DNA from: Burkholderiales bacterium
Lineage (GTDB): Bacteria; Pseudomonadota; Gammaproteobacteria; Burkholderiales; Burkholderiaceae_C
NCBI GenBank assembly: GCA_947450745.1
Contig: CANFYD010000236.1
Coordinates: 1 to 6,363 of the forward strand
DNA: 6,363 nucleotides
Reading direction: 5' to 3'
Made by a program: the position numbers and the translations under genes. The notes beneath the pieces were generated by a model. It made no database searches and had not been told where the DNA came from. It worked only from the letters and a program-made list of their open reading frames with translations. This document shows, piece after piece, positions 1 through 5,166 of this stretch; the stretch's first letter is position 1; each line of letters opens with the position of its first letter.

Positions 1-1466
1 ATGTACATCATGTGGCCGGCCTCGAAGTAGCTGATGCTGACATTGCTCTGCAAGCTGGCGTGCAGACCCAGGTGGCTGAGCGTGTAGTCGCCGGCCGCAT
101 GGGGAGTGGCCAGGTCGTAATAGCCGCTGGCCACGTAGACGCGCATCGCAGGGTTGGCATGCATGGCGCGGCGCAGGCTGTCGCCGACGTTGACATAGCG
201 GTTCTCGAAGCCCTTCCAGGACCAAGTCTTCCAGAGCGGCGCAATCACGTGATAGGGCGCGTCGCTGTCGAACTTCAGCGTCTCGTGCAGCAGCCGGTTG
301 ATGCCCACCGCGTAGGCACCGACCAGATTGTTCATGCCGGCGTCTTCTTCCGGATGCTCGCCGGCGTCGTCGCGGTCGAGGCCGAGAAAGCGGCTGTCCA
401 GGCGGCCGACCGTCTGCCCACGCTCACGCAGCAACTCCTTGAAGAAGCGGAATTCGGTCGGCCGCAGGTCACAGCGCAGCAAATAGGCGGTGCTCAGGCC
501 GCTGAAGCTGGACAGTTTTTCGGCCACCCGCTGGCGCTGCTCGGCGCCCAAGCGTGAGCCCTGCATCAGCGCCGACCAGTATTCGCCGTTGGCAAAGGCT
601 TCCGCCTCGGCCACCAAGTCCTTCAAGGCCTTCTTTTGCTGCGCCGGTTTCAACGCTTGGTGGTACCAGGCAGTGGCGGCGTAGGTCGGCAAATAGAGCG
701 GGTAGGGCAGCTCGTTGCCGTGGTCGAAGCTGAGGGTTTGAAAGTCCACCGCCATCGACACCAGCATCAGGCCGTTGACATGGATGTTGTGCTTCTCCTG
801 CAAGTGGCGCGACAGGCCCGCCGCGCGCGTCGTGCCGTAGCTTTCGCCGATCAGATACTTGGGGCTGGACCAGCGGCCATTGCGCGTCAGATAGAGGCGG
901 ATGAACTCGCCGACGGCGTCCAGATCGCGCTGGTACTCGTGATATTCGGCAAGCTTTTCACCGTCGGCCACGCGCGAATGGCCGGTGCCGATCGGGTCGA
1001 TGAAGACCAGGTCCGAGTCGGTCAGCAGGGTGAACTCGTTGTCGGTCAAGGCATAGGGCGGCGCGCCGCATTGGCCCATCTCGTCGGTCGGCACCCGCTG
1101 CGGCCCGAGCAGGCCCAGGTGCAGCCAGACGCTGGAGCTGCCCGGCCCGCCGTTGAAGCTGAAGGTGAGCGGCCGCTCGGCCAGCTTGGCGGCTTTCTTG
1201 TCGGACGACTTGCCCGAGGGCTTGCCCGCATTCAGCGTGTAGGCGATGAAGAACACGCTGGCCCGGGTTTTCTTGCCCTTGCTCTCGCCGTCCTTTTCAT
1301 CCACCTCGCGCAGCAGCAAGGTGCCGCAAGTGGCGGTGTAGTCGAGTGTGCGCTGGCCGACCACCAGCTTGTGTTCGGTCACCACCAAGCGCTCGACCGG
1401 CGGCGCTTTCTTCTCCAGATCGACCGGCGTCTTGGGGGCTTCGGGCTTGGGTTCTGCTGCTGACAT
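1..1466 (-). CDS. S10 family serine carboxypeptidase-like peptidase (C-terminal end cut by window edge)
   Basis: Predicted alpha/beta-hydrolase peptidase of family S10, whose members remove C-terminal residues from peptides. My translation reads 488 residues before the left edge. It shows the oxyanion/substrate motif NGGPGSSS from residue 105, the nucleophile in GESYG (Ser209), the acid in YYDLATPH (Asp451) and the base in EAGHMMY (His485), so the triad is complete and only a short tail should be missing. The ATG at 1466 is chosen because AGGAG (1472-1476) lies 5 nt upstream; the adjacent ATG at 1469 would leave only 2 nt. A further in-frame ATG at 1502 lacks a ribosome binding site, and the frame closes at TAG 1518-1520. 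No start gives a signal peptide: the N-terminus is rich in Ala, Pro, Glu and Lys, suggesting a cytoplasmic protein. The gene is divergent from the DUF429 gene. Family assignment is firm; the substrate is unknown. Confidence 0.93.
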   Translation of the reverse strand, partial: MSAAEPKPEAPKTPVDLEKKAPPVERLVVTEHKLVVGQRTLDYTATCGTLLLREVDEKDGESKGKKTRASVFFIAYTLNAGKPSGKSSDKKAAKLAERPLTFSFNGGPGSSSVWLHLGLLGPQRVPTDEMGQCGAPPYALTDNEFTLLTDSDLVFIDPIGTGHSRVADGEKLAEYHEYQRDLDAVGEFIRLYLTRNGRWSSPKYLIGESYGTTRAAGLSRHLQEKHNIHVNGLMLVSMAVDFQTLSFDHGNELPYPLYLPTYAATAWYHQALKPAQQKKALKDLVAEAEAFANGEYWSALMQGSRLGAEQRQRVAEKLSSFSGLSTAYLLRCDLRPTEFRFFKELLRERGQTVGRLDSRFLGLDRDDAGEHPEEDAGMNNLVGAYAVGINRLLHETLKFDSDAPYHVIAPLWKTWSWKGFENRYVNVGDSLRRAMHANPAMRVYVASGYYDLATPHAAGDYTLSHLGLHASLQSNVSISYFEAGHMMY

Positions 1467-1510
1467 CATGGCTCCTGACAGGGAATTCGCGGGACGGTAC
1501 ATTGCGTGCC
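1467..1510. promoter_or_regulatory. Short divergent intergenic region between the S10 and DUF429 genes
   Basis: Only 44 bp separate the two divergent start codons, so promoter elements for each gene probably extend into the first codons of the other. I could not find a convincing -35/-10 pair on either strand. A GGGACGG stretch at 1491-1497 is the only purine-rich candidate ribosome binding site for the plus-strand gene. It sits 13 nt from the ATG at 1511, or 4 nt from an in-frame TTG at 1502. That the region is regulatory is inferred from its position only. Confidence 0.35.
1472..1476 (-). promoter_or_regulatory. Shine-Dalgarno site of the S10 peptidase gene
   Basis: The minus strand reads AGGAG here, 5 nt before the ATG at 1466 and 2 nt before the ATG at 1469. 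The spacing decides in favour of the 1466 start. Confidence 0.7.
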
Positions 1511-2341
1511 ATGCACTCTAGCCCGACAAATAAGCCAAGCCCCTTGATAGGGGTGGATTTCAGCAGCGCCCCCACGCGCCGCAAGCCGATCACCCTGGCC
1601 CAAGGCCTGCGCCAAGGCCAGGTCTTGCGGCTCGAAGGCCTGCTCAACTTTGACACCCTGCCGGCCCTCGGCGATTTTTTGGCTCAGCCCGAGCCTTGGC
1701 TGGGCGGCTTCGACTTTCCCTTTGGTCTGCCGCGCGAGCTGGTGCTGGCGCTCGATTGGCCGCAGCAATGGTCAGCGTTGATGCAGCATTACTTTCAACT
1801 CTCGCGGGACGAAATCCGCGCCACCTTCGCGGCCTTTTGCGACAGTCGCCCGGTCGGGGGCAAATTTGCGCATCGTGCGTGCGACATCCCCGCCGGCTCC
1901 TCATCCAGCATGAAATGGGTCAACCCACCGGTCGCCTTCATGCTGCATGCCGGTGTGCCCTTGCTGCTGCAGGCCGGCGCTGAGCTGCCGGGCTTGCAGC
2001 GCGGTGACCCGAACCGGGTGGCGCTGGAGGCCTACCCCGGTTTGCTGGCGCGGGAGTTTTTGGGCCGGCGCAGCTACAAAAGCGATGACCGCGTCAAGCA
2101 GACGCCGGACCGTTTGATTGCACGCAAGGACCTGATCGATGGACTGGAGCAAGGCCGCAGCCGGCTGGGCCTGCGGCTCAAGCTGAGCCATGCGCAGCGC
2201 GAGTCCTTGGTCGACGACGCCAGCGGCGACCGCCTCGACGCGGTGCTGTGCCTGCTGCAGGCCGCCTGGGCGCAGACTCAGCCCGGCTACGGTTTGCCCG
2301 CCGAGATAGACCCGCTGGAAGGCTGGATCGTCAGCGCGTGA
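1511..2341 (+). CDS. DUF429 family protein (predicted RNase H-fold nuclease)
   Basis: A 276-residue protein resembling the DUF429 family, which is predicted to adopt an RNase H-like fold; its biological role is not established. Visible features are the first strand IGVDFSSA with Asp16, GFDFPFG with Asp68 (residues 66-72), EAYPGLL with Glu173, and the C-terminal SGDRLDAVLCLLQAAWA with Asp240 and Asp243. These well-spaced acidic residues are the likely metal-binding set. There is no signal peptide or membrane segment. The open frame continues upstream to 1346, but that part lies antisense to the peptidase gene, so ATG 1511 is preferred. An in-frame TTG at 1502 is an alternative start. The gene converges on the arginase gene with a 17-bp gap. 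The fold is fairly secure; nuclease activity is only a family prediction. Confidence 0.8.
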   Translation: MHSSPTNKPSPLIGVDFSSAPTRRKPITLAQGLRQGQVLRLEGLLNFDTLPALGDFLAQPEPWLGGFDFPFGLPRELVLALDWPQQWSALMQHYFQLSRDEIRATFAAFCDSRPVGGKFAHRACDIPAGSSSSMKWVNPPVAFMLHAGVPLLLQAGAELPGLQRGDPNRVALEAYPGLLAREFLGRRSYKSDDRVKQTPDRLIARKDLIDGLEQGRSRLGLRLKLSHAQRESLVDDASGDRLDAVLCLLQAAWAQTQPGYGLPAEIDPLEGWIVSA

Positions 2342-2347
2342 TGCCTG

Positions 2348-2366
2348 AGGTTTTTAGCTCAAACCT
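2348..2366. terminator. Weak hairpin in the convergent gap between the DUF429 and arginase genes
   Basis: AGGTTT (2348-2353) pairs with AAACCT (2361-2366) around a 7-nt loop, giving a 6-bp stem with only 3 G-C pairs. It overlaps the arginase stop codon. No good T tract follows on either strand, so bidirectional termination is possible but doubtful. Confidence 0.25.
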
Positions 2367-3282
2367 TGCGCATCAGCGTTGACTTGCCGAACAGCGACTC
2401 GATCAAGTCGACGGCGACTTTGGCGGTCTTGTTCTGCAAATCGAGTGCGGGGTTCAGCTCCATCAGGTCGAGCGAGGCCATGAAGCCGGAGTTGGCAATC
2501 ATCTCCATGCACAAATGGGCTTCGCGGTAGGTTGGCCCTCCGGGTACGGTGGTGCCGACGCCAGGAGCGATGTCGGGGTCGAGAAAGTCCACATCGAAGC
2601 TGACGTGCAAATGGGTGTTGGCGTCCAGCGTGGCCAGGGCCAGCTCCATCGTGTGGCGCATGCCCATCTCGTCGATGTAGCGCATGTCGAAGACTTCCAG
2701 GTCTTGTTCATGGACGAAGCGCTTCTCGCCGGCATCGACGCTGCGGATGCCGATCTGGCGCACCCACTTCGGGTTGATCGCCGGCACCTGGCCGCCGATT
2801 TCAATCAACTGTTGCGGGCCAAAGCCGCACAGCACCGCCACCGGCATGCCGTGGGTGTTGCCGCTGGGCGTCAGCGCGCTGGTGTTGAAGTCGGCATGCG
2901 CGTCCAGCCACAGCACCCGCAGCTTCTTGCCCACTTCACGGCAATGCCTGGCCACGGCGCTGACCGAGCCGATGCCAAGACAATGGTCGCCGCCCAGCAG
3001 AATTGGCATGCGGCCCAGCTTCAATTCGGCATGCACCGCGTCATGCACCGACTGGTTCCAGGCCGTCACCTCGGCCAAATGCCTGTAGCCATCGACCGGC
3101 GGCAGCCAGGGGTTGGCCGGGCCGCTGATGTTGCCTCGGTCCATCACTTCAACGCCGTGGCTTTGCAGCGCAGCGGTCAGGCCGGCCACGCGCATCGCCT
3201 CTGGGCCCATGCTGGCACCGCGCGCGCCGGCACCGATGTCGGTCGGCGCACCGATCAGGGATACCGCTCTAAGTTGGGTCAT
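2359..3282 (-). CDS. rocF: Arginase
   Basis: Hydrolyses L-arginine to L-ornithine and urea in the cytoplasm using a two-manganese centre. At 307 residues it has the usual length for the family. The metal ligands are all visible: His100 in LLGGDH, Asp127, His129 and Asp131 in DAHADF, and Asp230 and Asp232 in SFDVDFLDP. The proton-shuttle-like His144 (NTHGMP) and the substrate-contacting Glu275 (MELNP) are also present. Together these favour arginase over agmatinase or formiminoglutamase, and the opening MTQLRAVSLIGAPTDIGAGARG is arginase-like. The start is supported by GAGGAAA (3287-3293) 4 nt before the ATG. The gene lies 24 bp downstream of the LOG-family gene on the same strand and may share its transcript. 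No ornithine aminotransferase, arginine transporter or urease gene is in view. Confidence 0.95.
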   Translation of the reverse strand: MTQLRAVSLIGAPTDIGAGARGASMGPEAMRVAGLTAALQSHGVEVMDRGNISGPANPWLPPVDGYRHLAEVTAWNQSVHDAVHAELKLGRMPILLGGDHCLGIGSVSAVARHCREVGKKLRVLWLDAHADFNTSALTPSGNTHGMPVAVLCGFGPQQLIEIGGQVPAINPKWVRQIGIRSVDAGEKRFVHEQDLEVFDMRYIDEMGMRHTMELALATLDANTHLHVSFDVDFLDPDIAPGVGTTVPGGPTYREAHLCMEMIANSGFMASLDLMELNPALDLQNKTAKVAVDLIESLFGKSTLMRKV

Positions 3283-3286
3283 GCAA

Positions 3287-3293
3287 TTTCCTC
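3287..3293 (-). promoter_or_regulatory. Shine-Dalgarno site of the arginase gene
   Basis: The minus strand reads GAGGAAA, with GAGG ending 7 nt before the ATG at 3280-3282. This fixes the arginase start. It lies in the 24-bp gap after the LOG-family stop codon, consistent with independent initiation on a shared message. Confidence 0.75.
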
Positions 3294-3306
3294 GTTGATC
3301 CAGCCT

Positions 3307-4209
3307 TCAATCGGCACTGCCTGCACTGGCAACGACGCCAGCACCGGGGTTCATGTCGTATTCCTTTTCCAGCAGCGCCCAGGCTTCCTCGGCAGTTTCG
3401 ACGAAGTGGAACATTTTTTCATCGCCGGGGCTGATCATGCCGGTCTCGATCAACAGTTCGAAGTTGATCAGGCGGGTCCAGAACTCGCGCCCAAACAGCA
3501 GGATCGGGCGACGCCGGCATTTGCCGGTCTGGATCAGCGTCATGGTCTCGAACAATTCGTCCAGCGTGCCAAAGCCACCGGGGAAGCACACCAAGGCCAC
3601 CGAGCGCATCAGGAAGTGCATTTTTCGCAGCGCGAAATAGTGGAAGCGAAAGCACAGTTCCGGCGTGATGTAGGGGTTCGGGTGCTGCTCATGCGGCAGC
3701 ACGATGTTCAAGCCGATGCTTTTGCCGCCAATCTCGTAAGCGCCGCGATTGCCCGCTTCCATGATGCCGGGGCCGCCGCCGGTGACCACATAAATCGGGT
3801 TGGCGCGCTCGGTCGATACTTTCGTGACGATGCCGGCGAAGCGGCGCGCCTCCTCGTAATAGTGGCTCATACTGACTTGCATCGAGGCCCGTTTGATGGC
3901 GGCCGGCTCGCCCAGGATTTGCGCTGCCGCCAGCAAGGTTTCGGCGGCATCACGCGCGTGGATGCGAGCGCTGCCGAACATCACGATGGTCGACTTGATG
4001 CCCATCTCCTGCTGCATCAGCTCGGGCTTGAGCAATTCGAGTTGCATGCGCACCGGCCGCAACTCGTCGCGCAGCAAGAACTCGTTGTCGTCGAAGGCCA
4101 GCCGGTAAGCGCTGCCGGGGCCGTCGTAGTTGGGCAGCGGGACGGTAGTCTTGGCTTCTTCCTTGGCGCTGGGGAAATTGCGTGCGGTGAGATCGATGCG
4201 CTTGTTCAT
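3307..4209 (-). CDS. TIGR00730/LOG family Rossmann-fold protein (probable nucleoside 5'-monophosphate phosphoribohydrolase)
   Basis: A 300-residue member of the LOG family. Characterised members cleave the N-glycosidic bond of (cytokinin) nucleoside 5'-monophosphates, releasing base and ribose 5-phosphate. The core motifs are FGSAR (residues 78-82), VTGGGPGIMEAGNRGA (from 142) and the signature PGGFGTLDE (210-218), with LRKMHF (194-199) between them. About 70 residues precede the core, as in the longer proteobacterial members. Older annotations call such proteins lysine decarboxylases; nothing here suggests that activity, since the PLP-lysine motif is absent. The ATG at 4209 (MNKRIDL) is preferred. 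The frame continues to an ATG at 4338, but that would overlap the end of the upstream moeB-like gene. No Shine-Dalgarno sequence precedes 4209; the leader is C-rich. Arginase follows 24 bp downstream. The true substrate is unknown. Confidence 0.9.
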   Translation of the reverse strand: MNKRIDLTARNFPSAKEEAKTTVPLPNYDGPGSAYRLAFDDNEFLLRDELRPVRMQLELLKPELMQQEMGIKSTIVMFGSARIHARDAAETLLAAAQILGEPAAIKRASMQVSMSHYYEEARRFAGIVTKVSTERANPIYVVTGGGPGIMEAGNRGAYEIGGKSIGLNIVLPHEQHPNPYITPELCFRFHYFALRKMHFLMRSVALVCFPGGFGTLDELFETMTLIQTGKCRRRPILLFGREFWTRLINFELLIETGMISPGDEKMFHFVETAEEAWALLEKEYDMNPGAGVVASAGSAD

Positions 4210-4292
4210 GATGGATGGGGAGTCGGGTGGAGGCTGTGGGATTGAGTGGTTGATCGGTTGACGAGGTGCTGAAAACACTGGGCAGTAGACTT
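4210..4292. other. 83-bp gap between the moeB/thiF-type and LOG-family genes
   Basis: On the minus strand this gap is pyrimidine-rich, particularly just before the LOG start (CCACCCGACTCCCCATCCATC, with the run broken by few purines). I see no hairpin with a T tract, no clear promoter pair and no ribosome binding site. It could be read through from the upstream gene. Confidence 0.4.
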
Positions 4293-5093
4293 TCAGGAGA
4301 GGGGGGCGAGGCGCTTCAAATGTTTGCACACGCTGCACTCAGGATCAGCCTGCACGCGTATTTCGCTCCATTCCATGCGGCGGGCATCGAGCATTTGCAA
4401 GCGGCCGGCCAAGCCGGTGTGCAAGCCGCGCTGAGTGCTTTCAGCGCTGAAGCCGCTGATCAGCAACTTCAGCGCCTCGGCCGCCTGCATGCTGCCGATG
4501 ATGCCGACCAGCGGCGCAAACACGCCCATCGTGGCGCACTGTGCTTCCTCGATGGCGCTGTCCGGCGGGAACAGGCAGGCATAGCAAGGGGCAGCTGGCT
4601 GGCGGCTGTCGTAGACGCTGATTTGGCCGTCAAAGCCGATCGCCGCGCCCGACACCAGCGGCTTGCCGTGTGTCACGCAAGCGCGGTTGACGGCCTGCCG
4701 GGTGGCGAAGTTGTCGCTGCAGTCCAGCACCACGTCGGCGCGCGCCACCCATTCGTCGAGCAGCGCCGCATCGGCCCGCTGCGCAAGCGTGGTGACTTGC
4801 ACATCCGGGTTGATGTCGGCAATGCTCTGCGCTGCCGAGTCGACCTTGGCCATGCCGATTCGAGCCACCGTGTGGGCGATCTGGCGCTGCAAATTGGTCA
4901 GCTCCACGCTGTCGTCATCGACCAGGGTGATCTGCCCGACACCGGCCGTGCCCAGATAGAGCGCGACCGGAGAGCCCAGACCACCGGCACCGATGATCAG
5001 CGCGTGGGCTTGCTGCAAACGTTGTTGCCCTTCGATGCCGATCTCATCCAACAGGATGTGGCGCGAGTAGCGCAGTAGTTGCTCGTCATTCAT
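4293..5093 (-). CDS. moeB: MoeB/ThiF-type E1-like adenylyltransferase
   Basis: Activates the C-terminal glycine of a small ubiquitin-like sulfur carrier (MoaD for molybdopterin, or ThiS for thiamine) by adenylation with ATP. The 266-residue protein has the opening RYSRHILL (8-15), nucleotide-binding GAGGLGS (35-41), the acidic DDD at 59-61, NLQRQ (67-71) and DNF (127-129). Two CxxC zinc pairs are present (Cys170/Cys173 and Cys253/Cys256), and Cys186 (QCATMGVFAPLVG) sits where ThiF and MoeB carry their conserved cysteine. There is no C-terminal rhodanese domain. ATG 5093 gives the family-typical MNDEQLLRYSRH; an in-frame ATG at 5105 would add four residues, and neither has a strong ribosome binding site. 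MoeB and ThiF cannot be told apart from this sequence alone, so the symbol is tentative. It follows the protease gene, separated by a terminator. Confidence 0.9.
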   Translation of the reverse strand: MNDEQLLRYSRHILLDEIGIEGQQRLQQAHALIIGAGGLGSPVALYLGTAGVGQITLVDDDSVELTNLQRQIAHTVARIGMAKVDSAAQSIADINPDVQVTTLAQRADAALLDEWVARADVVLDCSDNFATRQAVNRACVTHGKPLVSGAAIGFDGQISVYDSRQPAAPCYACLFPPDSAIEEAQCATMGVFAPLVGIIGSMQAAEALKLLISGFSAESTQRGLHTGLAGRLQMLDARRMEWSEIRVQADPECSVCKHLKRLAPLS

Positions 5094-5123
5094 GCAGATC
5101 AGCATAGCTTGCTCGCCAAGTAA

Positions 5124-5149
5124 AACGGCCCGCTGAAAGGCGGGCCGTT
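5124..5149 (-). terminator. Intrinsic terminator of the S41 protease gene
   Basis: A perfect 10-bp inverted repeat, AACGGCCCGC (5124-5133) and GCGGGCCGTT (5140-5149), encloses a 6-nt loop. On the minus strand the stem is followed by TTTT, counting the last stem bases, then AC. It begins 17 nt after the protease stop codon. The stem is strongly G-C rich, so this is a good rho-independent terminator for leftward transcription. It implies that the moeB-type gene has its own promoter or relies on read-through. Confidence 0.88.
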
Positions 5150-5166
5150 GACTCTTCAGCGAGGCT

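Noticed and set aside
636..1463. A 275-codon plus-strand open frame antisense to the S10 peptidase gene (also 12-557)
   Set aside because: The minus strand encodes a complete S10 catalytic triad through this region; the antisense frames show only composition-driven, motif-free sequence.
2515..4245. A 576-codon plus-strand open frame antisense to the arginase and LOG-family genes
   Set aside because: It spans two well-supported minus-strand genes and the gap between them. Its translation is rich in His, Ala, Gln, Val and Arg without recognisable motifs. Long antisense frames of this kind are expected from strong G/C third-position bias.
4257..4294. TTGACG on the plus strand as a -35 promoter element
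   Set aside because: No -10-like hexamer occurs at 16-18 bp, and no plus-strand gene follows.
4302..4314. Run of six G (plus strand) near the 3' end of the moeB/thiF-type gene as a phase-variation tract
   Set aside because: Six bases is too short to suggest frequent slippage in a GC-rich genome, and it lies in the last few codons, where a frameshift would have little effect.
3307..4338. Longer LOG-family protein starting at ATG 4338
   Set aside because: The extra 43 residues overlap the end of the upstream gene, are Pro-rich and unlike the family; ATG 4209 gives a family-like N-terminus.
4266..5078. A 270-codon plus-strand open frame antisense to the moeB/thiF-type gene
   Set aside because: It mirrors a gene with clear nucleotide-binding and zinc-binding motifs and has no domain features of its own.
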